Assembly (NCBI GenBank): GCA_902783295.1
Contig: CACZQT010000134.1
Span: 1 to 7,855 of the forward strand
DNA length: 7,855 nt
Direction of reading: 5' to 3'
Source of the DNA: an uncultured Lachnospiraceae bacterium
GTDB lineage: Bacteria > Bacillota > Clostridia > Lachnospirales > Lachnospiraceae
The first letter of the stretch is position 1. Each line of letters begins with the position of its first letter. The notes beneath the pieces were generated by a model, which was not told where the DNA came from, did no database searches, and was given only the letters and a program-made list of their open reading frames with translations. A program made the position numbers and the translations under genes. This document shows, one piece after another, positions 1 through 7,073 of this stretch.

Positions 1-1470
1 TATGCGCCGGAGGAACTGGAAGGGGATGTTATAGAAGAACTTCCGGATGAGGAAAACGCCATTGCTGCGAAAACGGGAGAAGCAGAAATTACGGATTCCG
101 AAGACGTGGAAACATCTGCAGAGAATGAGTCTCCGGCACTGCCGGAAGACCCGGATACAGTATATATGCTTCCTTCAGACGACGAACTGACAGAGGATAC
201 TCCGCTCACTGCGGAAGAAGAAACTGTCCGGACGAAACTGGAGGAAGCTTTCGGCGTGCTTTCGGCGGAAGGAATCAAACGTGAGGAAGCTGTTCAGGAG
301 GACCTGGTAAAAGCGCTGGGTCTTGCGGAAGGTGACAGTCTGGAACGCTGGCTTCTGGAGGATATGGGGCTTACGTCGGACGGTGTCCTTCGTGTCAAGG
401 AAGAACTGGGTTTGTGGGAAGAGGCGATTCCCGCAGAGCCGGTATATTACCGCCTGACTTCGGGAGAAGAGAACGGCCTGTGGCAGGAGAGTTTCCTGTA
501 CCAGGTGGAGATCCTGGATTCAGCTTCTCTGCGTTTCCTGGACGGGGATGAAATCGCAGACGAAAAAATCGTCTTCTATAATTTTTCTGTGTATCAGGAA
601 GAGCATTTTGATATGCAGGTCAAAGACGGCGTACTGTTCCTTCCGGCAAAAGAAGTGGCCGGTGTAGACCTGGGGAGCGGAATGCTGAAAATGGCCCTGG
701 ATGAAGACGGCAATGCCACGGCAGAGATGGCAGAAGAGGACGGCGTCCTGGTTTATGGCGGGGAGGCGGTCCTGAAAGCCGGTTCTGTTGCTGCGGTATA
801 CAACGGCACTCTGCGCGAAGATTATACAGTAGATGGCGAGGTGGCGTATTTTAAGATAACGGAAGAACTGGGGAACGGTTCTTACCGGTATGTTACCCCG
901 GAGATAGCGGATGTCGTCTTTATCCCTGATAATATCCCTCTTCCGGATGACGGCTCCTTTGAAGATGGCCGGATTGTGGTGGAGGCATCCTGGCTGGACT
1001 TTTCGGATCCGTTATATGAAGAAATCGGGCTGAATGCAGATACTGTACTGGAACCCGGTGATTTCGTAAGCTTTTATGATATGAACGGGGAAGAGGATTC
1101 CGAAGCCGGAATTACAGGCTATGGCCGCGTTACGGAGATTCAGGAATCCGAAGGATCCCTGATAGTGTTTTATGCTTTGTCCACAGAGGAAGAAATGATG
1201 CAGGCGGCCGGTATGTATCTGGCCGGACAGGATCTGGATGTTCCTGTGGACGAGGAAGAACTTGCACGTATCCGGGAAGAAGCGGAACGCCAGATTGCCG
1301 AAAGCGGATTTGCAGAAACAGCCGGCGCCTATATGGCTGCCCTGGTCATGGGGGATGAACTGAACCTGGATGACAGGGAAGTGGCGGATGCGCTGGATAA
1401 GGCGGTATTCCTTACCGAGAATGGTGAAGAACTTTCACTGGAAGAAGTACAGAAACTGGCGGACGGCGGA
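1..1470 (+). other. N-terminal acidic, mixed helical and beta region of gene 1, no recognised family
   Basis: Residues 1-100 are dominated by Glu and Asp. Residues about 100-140 look helical (for example KLEEAFGVLSAEG). Residues about 140-392 alternate short hydrophobic strands with turns, including VVFIPDNIPLP and EPGDFVSFYDMNGEE, and could be one or two beta-rich domains. Residues about 393-490 are again helical and charged, with EELARIREEAERQIAESG as the clearest stretch. I recognise no family and see no catalytic motif. The boundaries are approximate and rest on composition and strand/helix character only. Confidence 0.5.
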
Positions 1471-4400
1471 ACGGTGACCATCAAACCGGACAAACCGACA
1501 TTTACGCTCAGCACCACCCTGGCTCATTTTAAGAACCAGGGGAAAGGCATGCGGGCGGTCATTACCGTGGGATTTACCATAACCGTAAACCTCAATCAGG
1601 TCGGCGGCCGCCAGAACCAGCTGGTGATCAAGGGAAAGGTACAGGGCGAGCAGGAGGTGCTGCTGGGTGTAAGCGCCGGTGCAAAGCTCGCTATGGTGGA
1701 AAAGAAAGTATATATTGGAAAATGGTTCGGAAAAAAACGGTACCTGACCTTAAAATTACCGGCTGACATTGTCGTGACCCTGACCCTGAAGGTAGGTACT
1801 TATACCGGCCTGGGCTTTACGGCAACGGTTACTTCCACTTCGGAATCGGTCAATAAGGATTCACCCTGGGGGGATCTGATTTCGGACGCCACGAAAGATC
1901 TGAACCTTGGTAACAATGCTGACCTGATCACGAAAGGCCTGGAAAAACTCGGCAGTCTGGCAGAGAAGGCGAAAGGGAAAAAGGAGGATACGTCAAAGAC
2001 CAGCGGTACGGCTACAGGTACCCTGCCGGAGAAATATTCCGCTTTCCTGAAGAATAAAGCGGATTATATCTACCTGGTAAAACAGAATATTTTCAAGGCC
2101 TCTTTCCGACCGGATCCCCTGCAGCTGATCGAGCTGAGCCTTTGGGGTGATATTGTGGTATCCGTAAAGGTCAACGCCATGCTGGGCTTCGGTCTCAGTT
2201 TTGCAAAGGCAAAACGGTATGATTTCACCATTCGGGCTTCAGACAAGAGCTGTTCTTCCACGGAGTCTGATATAGAAACGGATACTTTTACTGTGAATTT
2301 TTATGCCTTCGGTATGCTGGGAATCCGGGCGGGCATCCTGCTGGATGCCCGGGTGGGTTTCCTTTCCACAGAGTTTGCTTCCGTTGGCATCCAGGGTGAA
2401 GTGGGTGTTTACATGGAAATTTACGGTTTCCTGTTCATCTCATATACCTGGATGAAAGGGAAGGGAGGTTCCACTTCTATACAGGGTTCGCTTCTCTTTG
2501 AGATGGGGGTATACCTGGTCATCAGTTTCTATGCGCAGCTGGGCGGCGGGAAAGTGGATTTCACCAAGAAACTTTACGAAAAGACCTGGCCTCTGGTACA
2601 GCTTGGGACAGCGCAGTTCCCTACGGATTTTACAATCGCAGCGAACGATGCAAAACTGAATCTGGAGATCAAAAAAGGAAACAGCGCGAAGCTGCCGGAC
2701 GATCTGTACAAGATCAACACCATGGGCTTAAAAGACGGAAAGGTGACGGCTTCCAGCAAAGACAGCAAAAAGAACAGCAGCAAAGCGTATACCTGGAAAA
2801 TAGGAAACCAGACCTATACGCAGTACAATGAAGAAAACTTCTTAATAGATTCTCACGACCTGACCGGTGCCAACGGAAAATCAAACGGCAAGCACTCCTT
2901 CCAGTATCTGCCGGAGAGCAACACCGTGGTCGTAAAACCGGTGGATCAGAACGTTACAGAACTTTGGGGTGAGATTTATTTCACCTTCCGGAATACAACG
3001 TTTGGCCTCAATACCAGCACCATCCGCCGGATTGTGAAAGTTCATTGGGTAGGAGAGAAAGCCGCCTCCCCGCTGGAAATCTATCTTCAGCAGGCGGATG
3101 GCACGTACAGACTGCAGTCTACCGAAACACTTACGGGTGTCAAGGGGATTGATTATACTTTCAATATTACAGAAGACCTGATTTCAAAGAAGATCAGCGG
3201 AGCAGCCCTTTCAAAGGCAGTACTCACTTATAACAAAAAGAATACCAGCCTGGATATTAAGAAGGGTGCTGCACACAACTTCCAGCTTGGCGATACGGGC
3301 ACAAAGGTGGCACTGTACTATGACAGACCTTTCTATACTGTAGATTGGAAGCTGCTGACGCCCGGAGACGATGGCAAAGTAAGCCTTTCCGCTTCTGAAC
3401 GCAGACTTACCGGCGGAAAACTGGAAATTCCCTCTGAACTTGCACAGGAAATCGGTAAACATCCGGAATACAGAGTGGAATGGTTCCGTGTAGATACTGT
3501 ACGCGGAAAACTGGTGAAGACAAAAGTGACAGAGGTGCCGGCACAGAATGCCGCTCTGTACGGTTACTATATCCCGAACGAATACCAGATTACCTGGAAA
3601 GACGGAGAGATGGAGATCCGTACGGAAACCCTGCATTTTGGCGATTCCCTGAATCCTCCGGAGCTGAACCGGGAAGGATATGTTCTGGAAGGCTGGATGG
3701 AAGGAGAGCAATTATTTGATACAGCCGCCGCGATGCCCGGCCGTCACGTGACGGTCCAGGCAAAGTGGAGGAGTGTGAACGTTACGGTATCCTGGGAACT
3801 GGAAGATGCAATCATTCTGAAGACTGTAGTTCCTGTCGGCTCAAAACTGTCTCTGGCGGCTCCGGTCAGGACGAAGACCGGTTATACGGCATCATGGACA
3901 AAGATCCGTCCGGATACAGAAAACGGAACAGAGCAGGCTGCAGACTTTACAGGAGAAACTCTAACACCTGCCTATAATGCGGTGGTATCCGGTGAATGGG
4001 CACTGAACATACATACCGTTACCTGGATCGTTGACCAGGAAGCTATCCTTTCACAGGAAGTTCCTTACGGGACCATACTTTCGGCACCGGAATTCCCTGC
4101 ATGGGAAGGTGTGACATTTACTCCATGGAGGCTGGGACTGGCTTCTGTCATTACCATGCCGGACAGCGAAGAGGCGGAACTCCTTACGGAAGAAACTGCC
4201 ATGCCGGATGAAGACCTGATCATCGGATCCAGGTCTGTTCCCAATGCCCATACCCTGACCTGGATGATCGACGGAGAAGTATATACGACCGGTTCCGTGA
4301 ACTACGGTACGCTGCTGACTCCGCCTGTGCCGGCAGGCAGGGAAGGCTATACCTTATCCCCCTGGATGGCTGGAGATAAAATTCTGGATGTGAACGCGAG

Positions 4401-6975
4401 AATGCCGGATGAGGATCTTACTGCTTCCGCCAGCTGGATCGCGAACCAGCATACTGCTGCCTGGTATGCCCGCGGGAAAGAAGTAAAGAAAGAAACTCTG
4501 GCCTTCGGCAGTGCCTTAGTACCGCCTGTTGTGGGAGAGGCGAAAGGCTACAGTCTCACCTGGATGAGCGGCGGGAAGGAACTTGCATCCGGGGCGACGA
4601 TGCCGGATGCAGATCTGGTAATAACGGCGGAATGGACAGCCCACGAGAACCTGGTTATCTGGATGATCGATGGAAAGGAATACAGCCGGAATACTCTTTC
4701 CTATGGCAGTAAGATGACACCTCCGGAAATACCTCCGAAAGAAGGTTATACGCTTTCTGCCTGGAAGATCGGTGAAGAAGAGCTGACAGAAGAAACCACT
4801 ATGCCGGATGAAACAACGGTGGCAACAGCCGCCTGGATAGCTGACGGACCCGGCCCGGGACCGGGTCCCGGGCCCGGACCAGATCCCAACCCCGATCCGG
4901 ATCCCGGCCCCGGTCCGTCGCCGGAACCTGATCCGGAACCGAAGCAGTCTTCAGTAACCTGGATGGTGGATGATGAGGTGGTGCAGACAGAGTCTCTGTT
5001 CGCAGGCATGCTCCTGAATCCGCCTGTACTCAGTAAAGAACATTATACGCTTTCAGGATGGTCGGTGAATGGAACAGCTCTTCTGGCCAGCTTCCTGATG
5101 CCGGATTATCCGATTACAGTGACAGCCCGCTGGATCCCCAACTCCCATACCATTACCTGGATGGATCAGGAGGGAGGATCGGTTCTGGCTGCCGGCAGCG
5201 CATCTTTCGGATCTCTTATTCCGGCAGGTCCTCAGGTAGAATCCAGAAAAGGGTATACCTTTGACGGGTGGTCGCTGCAGGGGACACTGCTTGGCCTGTA
5301 TGCTGTCATGCCGGATGCGGATATCATTCTGACGCCTTCCTGGAAAGTGAATAAGCATGTAGTTTTCTGGTTCGCCGGAAACAAACGGATCAAGCGCGAA
5401 AGTGTTGCATACGGAAGCACCCTCACACCTCCGGAAGCAGCTATGGAAGGTTATGTTTTAGGCGGCTGGACTGTAGAGGAGGACTCGGGAAACATCTTTA
5501 CATGGACAGAAAGCTATACTATGCCGGATGAAGGTGTAACGATGACAGCGGAATGGACAGTGGTTTCCAATACAGTCACCTGGAAGGTGGACGGTGAGGT
5601 TATACTTACAGAGGAGGTTGCCTTCGGAGAGCCGTTATACGAACCGGCCGTAGAACCTAAGGCGGGTTATGAATTCGGAGGATGGACCATTGGAGGTACG
5701 GTGCTTTCAAGAGATTACCGCATGCCGGCCGTTTCCGTGGAAGTGATCGGTACCCGTATTCATAATGAACATATCTGGGATGAAGGAAAGGTTACCAAAG
5801 AACCCAGCTGTTCTGAGAAAGGTATCTTTACGAAGACCTGTACGATCTGCAATGAAACAGAAGAAACCTGGCTGGACTTTGATTTCAGCCATCATACCGA
5901 TACTGAACTGGTAAATGCGGAAGCAGTCACCTGCGGCCGGGACGGTTATTCGGGAGACCGATACTGCAAAGCCTGCAAGGCGCTGGTGGAAGAAGGACAC
6001 GTGATCGTCAGGACAGGCGAGCATACCTGGAAATACGGAGAAGTGACTAAAGAAGCAACCTGCCTGGAAGAAGGCAGTCAGATCCGTACCTGCAGCGTAT
6101 GCGGGGAGACAGAAGAAGTTGCGATAGAAACCAATTCAAAGAATCACGGGAATCCGGTGACAATCGGAAAGAAAGAAGCCACCTGCAGTGAAGACGGCTA
6201 TTCCGGTGACACAGTCTGCACGGACTGCGGAGCGGTGCTGTCGAAAGGAAAAACGATTGCCGCCACGGGAAAGCACAGCTGGGGGAGTGGCGTTGTCACA
6301 ACACAGGCAACCGCTGTGAAGACCGGAATCCGGACCTATACCTGTTCGGTCTGCGGACAGAAGAAACAGGAGTTGATCCCGATTACACCAAAGCTTGCTG
6401 TAAAGGAGGAGTACCGGAGCAGCGATGAAGAAGGAGAAGCATCTTTGTCGATTGCCGCGGAAGATATTCTGGAATACGGGCTTTCAAAGGGAGCAAAAAC
6501 GCTTGGCGATATCGACCCGTCGGTATTTTTCCGGGCTTATGCCGGTTCCGGTGTGAATGATAAGAAGAAAGAAGATGTCCAGGCGACGCTTTCCTGGGGA
6601 AAAGCAGGCACGAAACTGAAAGACCTGGAAAGCGGAAAGACACTGAAGATCAGTATTACGCCTCTGGAAACAGAGAGAGTGGAAAAAGCGGAAGCGGAGA
6701 TCACACTGACACATTCCACACATGTATGGGGTGATGTCAAAGTTTCCAGGAAGGCAACCTGCACAGAGGAAGGGAAGGGAACACACACCTGCCTGATCTG
6801 CGGGGAAAAAGAAAGTGTGGTACTGGCGGCTGATCCGGAAAACCATAAGGGAGATACCTTCCTCAGCGGGAAGAAAGAAGCAACCGAAACGGAAGACGGA
6901 TATACCGGGGATACCATTTGTGAAAGCTGCGGTGCTCTGATCAAACAGGGCAAAGTTATCCCTGCCGGGGAATAA
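1..6975 (+). CDS. Giant multidomain surface/secreted protein with InlB-type B-repeats and Cys-rich tail repeats (5'-partial)
   Basis: The frame is open from base 1 to the TAA at 6973-6975, giving 2324 visible residues. The first possible in-window start, GTG at 106, has no ribosome binding site at useful distance, and the 35 codons before it are coding in style (acidic, no stop). The start is therefore upstream and any signal peptide is out of view. Domain order by visible residue: acidic/helical 1-160; beta-rich unknown 140-392; helical 393-490; beta/Gly-rich 501-869; transition and B-repeat-like modules 870-1193; B-repeats 1195-1614; Xaa-Pro linker 1615-1649; B-repeats 1650-1921; Cys repeats 1924-2129 and 2241-2324 around a 111-residue spacer. 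B-repeats are known from extracellular proteins of Firmicutes and Bacteroides, including listerial internalins, so export is inferred. Catalytic motifs were not seen; a structural or adhesin-like role is a guess. There is no C-terminal sorting signal. Confidence is high for the gene and low for function. Confidence 0.95.
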   Translation, partial: YAPEELEGDVIEELPDEENAIAAKTGEAEITDSEDVETSAENESPALPEDPDTVYMLPSDDELTEDTPLTAEEETVRTKLEEAFGVLSAEGIKREEAVQEDLVKALGLAEGDSLERWLLEDMGLTSDGVLRVKEELGLWEEAIPAEPVYYRLTSGEENGLWQESFLYQVEILDSASLRFLDGDEIADEKIVFYNFSVYQEEHFDMQVKDGVLFLPAKEVAGVDLGSGMLKMALDEDGNATAEMAEEDGVLVYGGEAVLKAGSVAAVYNGTLREDYTVDGEVAYFKITEELGNGSYRYVTPEIADVVFIPDNIPLPDDGSFEDGRIVVEASWLDFSDPLYEEIGLNADTVLEPGDFVSFYDMNGEEDSEAGITGYGRVTEIQESEGSLIVFYALSTEEEMMQAAGMYLAGQDLDVPVDEEELARIREEAERQIAESGFAETAGAYMAALVMGDELNLDDREVADALDKAVFLTENGEELSLEEVQKLADGGTVTIKPDKPTFTLSTTLAHFKNQGKGMRAVITVGFTITVNLNQVGGRQNQLVIKGKVQGEQEVLLGVSAGAKLAMVEKKVYIGKWFGKKRYLTLKLPADIVVTLTLKVGTYTGLGFTATVTSTSESVNKDSPWGDLISDATKDLNLGNNADLITKGLEKLGSLAEKAKGKKEDTSKTSGTATGTLPEKYSAFLKNKADYIYLVKQNIFKASFRPDPLQLIELSLWGDIVVSVKVNAMLGFGLSFAKAKRYDFTIRASDKSCSSTESDIETDTFTVNFYAFGMLGIRAGILLDARVGFLSTEFASVGIQGEVGVYMEIYGFLFISYTWMKGKGGSTSIQGSLLFEMGVYLVISFYAQLGGGKVDFTKKLYEKTWPLVQLGTAQFPTDFTIAANDAKLNLEIKKGNSAKLPDDLYKINTMGLKDGKVTASSKDSKKNSSKAYTWKIGNQTYTQYNEENFLIDSHDLTGANGKSNGKHSFQYLPESNTVVVKPVDQNVTELWGEIYFTFRNTTFGLNTSTIRRIVKVHWVGEKAASPLEIYLQQADGTYRLQSTETLTGVKGIDYTFNITEDLISKKISGAALSKAVLTYNKKNTSLDIKKGAAHNFQLGDTGTKVALYYDRPFYTVDWKLLTPGDDGKVSLSASERRLTGGKLEIPSELAQEIGKHPEYRVEWFRVDTVRGKLVKTKVTEVPAQNAALYGYYIPNEYQITWKDGEMEIRTETLHFGDSLNPPELNREGYVLEGWMEGEQLFDTAAAMPGRHVTVQAKWRSVNVTVSWELEDAIILKTVVPVGSKLSLAAPVRTKTGYTASWTKIRPDTENGTEQAADFTGETLTPAYNAVVSGEWALNIHTVTWIVDQEAILSQEVPYGTILSAPEFPAWEGVTFTPWRLGLASVITMPDSEEAELLTEETAMPDEDLIIGSRSVPNAHTLTWMIDGEVYTTGSVNYGTLLTPPVPAGREGYTLSPWMAGDKILDVNARMPDEDLTASASWIANQHTAAWYARGKEVKKETLAFGSALVPPVVGEAKGYSLTWMSGGKELASGATMPDADLVITAEWTAHENLVIWMIDGKEYSRNTLSYGSKMTPPEIPPKEGYTLSAWKIGEEELTEETTMPDETTVATAAWIADGPGPGPGPGPGPDPNPDPDPGPGPSPEPDPEPKQSSVTWMVDDEVVQTESLFAGMLLNPPVLSKEHYTLSGWSVNGTALLASFLMPDYPITVTARWIPNSHTITWMDQEGGSVLAAGSASFGSLIPAGPQVESRKGYTFDGWSLQGTLLGLYAVMPDADIILTPSWKVNKHVVFWFAGNKRIKRESVAYGSTLTPPEAAMEGYVLGGWTVEEDSGNIFTWTESYTMPDEGVTMTAEWTVVSNTVTWKVDGEVILTEEVAFGEPLYEPAVEPKAGYEFGGWTIGGTVLSRDYRMPAVSVEVIGTRIHNEHIWDEGKVTKEPSCSEKGIFTKTCTICNETEETWLDFDFSHHTDTELVNAEAVTCGRDGYSGDRYCKACKALVEEGHVIVRTGEHTWKYGEVTKEATCLEEGSQIRTCSVCGETEEVAIETNSKNHGNPVTIGKKEATCSEDGYSGDTVCTDCGAVLSKGKTIAATGKHSWGSGVVTTQATAVKTGIRTYTCSVCGQKKQELIPITPKLAVKEEYRSSDEEGEASLSIAAEDILEYGLSKGAKTLGDIDPSVFFRAYAGSGVNDKKKEDVQATLSWGKAGTKLKDLESGKTLKISITPLETERVEKAEAEITLTHSTHVWGDVKVSRKATCTEEGKGTHTCLICGEKESVVLAADPENHKGDTFLSGKKEATETEDGYTGDTICESCGALIKQGKVIPAGE
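1501..2607 (+). other. Long beta-rich domain of gene 1 with a glycine-rich beta-meander
   Basis: Residues 501-616 and about 700-869 consist of alternating hydrophobic and small or polar residues, typical of successive beta strands (for example ADIVVTLTLKVGTYTGLGF). A Lys-rich, helix-like insertion lies around residues 617-690 (EKLGSLAEKAKGKKEDTSK). The last part, 2281-2607, is strikingly glycine- and aromatic-rich (GILLDARVGFL, GEVGVYMEIYGFLFISY) and ends at the motif KTWPLVQLG. The pattern suggests a large sheet, barrel or solenoid rather than helical membrane segments, because Gly and charged residues recur every few positions. No family is recognised. The only cysteine of gene 1 outside the tail is here, in SDKSCSST. 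Confidence 0.5.
2608..3579 (+). other. Transition region with divergent B-repeat-like modules
   Basis: Residues 870-1193 link the beta-rich domain to the B-repeat array. The first part is Lys/Ser/Asn-rich (KDSKKNSSKAYTWK). The middle has beta-like strands, including RRIVKVHWVGEKAASPLEI. The segment VALYYDRPFYTVDW, near residues 1103-1116, resembles the junction commonly found between MucBP-like and InlB B-repeat modules (YYDRxxYTVxW). The following 83 residues (3331-3579) start like a B-repeat but lack the GY...GW core, so I read them as a degenerate leading unit. These assignments are by pattern only. Confidence 0.4.
3583..4842 (+). repeat. InlB-type B-repeat array, block I (six units)
   Basis: Six tandem units lie at 3583-3771, 3775-4002, 4009-4242, 4243-4443, 4444-4641 and 4642-4842. 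The typical plan is TW-x-x-DGE, then YG-x-x-L-x-PP, then EGY-x-L-x-x-W, then a MPD box, then a closing W. This matches the Listeria-Bacteroides (InlB B, Flg_new) repeat, a small beta-grasp-like module that serves as a stalk or spacer in extracellular proteins. Unit 2 is degenerate and has no MPD box. Unit 3 is longer than the typical unit and has two. Units differ widely in codon use, so the array is old rather than recently amplified. Block I ends at the Xaa-Pro linker. Confidence 0.85.
4843..4947 (+). other. Xaa-Pro linker between B-repeat blocks
   Basis: From 4846 to 4941 every second codon is proline, giving 16 consecutive Xaa-Pro dipeptides in which Xaa is Gly, Asp, Asn, Ser or Glu. Gly-Pro dominates at the start and Glu/Asp-Pro at the end. 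Such tracts are extended, protease-resistant linkers in exported Gram-positive proteins. Here it splits the ten B-repeats into six plus four, and may act as a rigid spacer or hinge. The DNA is extremely GC-rich and contains a palindrome, listed separately. Confidence 0.85.
4846..4880. repeat. Near-perfect GC-rich palindrome inside the linker coding sequence
   Basis: The sequence is symmetric about base 4863. Arms 4852-4862 and 4864-4874 are perfectly complementary (11 pairs, core CCCGGGACC/GGTCCCGGG), and symmetry continues to 4846 and 4880 with mismatches only at 4851/4875 and 4848/4878. In RNA this would form a very stable hairpin with a tiny loop. It sits in mid-gene with no T-run after it, so it is not an intrinsic terminator. 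It is most simply a by-product of Gly-Pro codons (GGN CCN), which are themselves complementary. Confidence 0.7.
4948..5763 (+). repeat. InlB-type B-repeat array, block II (four units)
   Basis: Four units lie at 4948-5139, 5140-5349, 5350-5562 and 5563-5763. They keep the block I plan: VTWMVDDE or TWKVDGE near the start, a GS/GE-L-x-P segment, GY or HY followed by GW, a MPD box (MPA in the last unit) and a closing W or R. Unit 9 has a short insertion before its MPD box (EEDSGNIFTWTESYTMPDE). The last unit passes straight into the first Cys repeat. The same stalk-like role as block I is inferred. Confidence 0.85.
5770..6387 (+). repeat. Alternating Cys-rich tail repeats, A1-B1-A2-B2-A3
   Basis: Two repeat types alternate with strict length. 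Type A (41 residues, 123 bp) lies at 5770-5892 and 6022-6144, with a shorter third copy at 6274-6387. Its pattern is H-x-W near the start, then C-x9-C-x2-C, as in TCSVCGETEE. Type B (43 residues, 129 bp) lies at 5893-6021 and 6145-6273, with C-x10-C-x2-C around DGYSGD. The A+B period is 84 residues or 252 bp. A3 has Ala in place of the first Cys. Repeats of this style are, from general knowledge, frequent at the C-termini of secreted proteins of gut Firmicutes. Three Cys plus a conserved His per unit suggests zinc-ribbon-like metal binding, which is inference. Confidence 0.8.
6388..6720 (+). other. 111-residue spacer domain interrupting the Cys repeats
   Basis: This segment lies where a type B repeat would be expected between A3 and A4. 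It contains no Cys and shows beta-like strands (EASLSIAAEDI, QATLSWGKAG, KTLKISITPLETE, EAEITLTHST) with a possible short helix around DPSVFFRAYAG. It could be an Ig-like or other small beta domain. I do not recognise a family. Confidence 0.5.
6721..6972 (+). repeat. Terminal Cys-rich repeat pair A4-B3
   Basis: A4 (6721-6843, 41 residues) has the full H-x-W and C-x9-C-x2-C pattern. B3 (6844-6972, 43 residues) keeps the GYTGD core and the CESC pair but has Glu in place of its first Cys (ATETEDGY). Lengths match the upstream A and B units exactly. The stop codon follows directly after IPAGE, so the protein ends with a complete B unit and has no anchor after it. Confidence 0.8.
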
Positions 6976-6980
6976 ACCAG

Positions 6981-6987
6981 AGGGAGG
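6981..6987 (+). promoter_or_regulatory. Ribosome binding site of gene 2 (AGGGAGG)
   Basis: AGGGAGG lies 8 bases before the ATG at 6996, in the 20-base gap after the gene 1 stop. The strong match and good spacing fix the start of gene 2 at 6996 rather than at the in-frame ATG at 7008. There is no room for a promoter or a terminator in the gap, so gene 2 is presumably read from the same transcript. Confidence 0.85.
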
Positions 6988-6995
6988 ATAAACTG

Positions 6996-7073
6996 ATGAA
7001 AGGAAATATGACAGGCAATAGAATACTGGCGATGGTCCTGGCATTTTCCCTGCTGCTGACAGGAGTGCCTGCA
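6996..7073 (+). other. Signal peptide coding region of gene 2
   Basis: Residues 1-26 have a short positively charged n-region (Lys2, Arg9), a hydrophobic core (residues 10-23) and a V-x-A cleavage site (VPA, residues 24-26). No lipobox Cys is present, so Sec export with signal peptidase I cleavage is expected rather than a lipoprotein. Confidence 0.8.

Noticed and set aside
106..108. GTG as the start codon of gene 1
   Set aside because: No ribosome binding site at proper distance, and the frame is open and coding-like back to base 1, so the gene begins outside the window.
3211..3711. Minus-strand open frame of 166 codons
   Set aside because: Antisense to a conserved-looking B-repeat region; no ribosome binding site or domain evidence was found.
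4846..4880. Intrinsic terminator
   Set aside because: The hairpin is strong but lies in mid-gene and has no following T-run.
4746..5009. Minus-strand Gly/Ser/Pro-rich frame of 87 codons
   Set aside because: It is the complement of the Xaa-Pro linker; its repetitive look is inherited from the real gene.
5770..6972. CRISPR-like or other noncoding DNA repeat array because of the regular 252-bp period
   Set aside because: The periodicity is at protein level, copies differ at many bases, and the units are continuous with the reading frame.
7008..7010. Alternative ATG start of gene 2 (residue 5)
   Set aside because: The AGGGAGG site is optimally spaced for the ATG at 6996; the later start would be 20 bases away from it.
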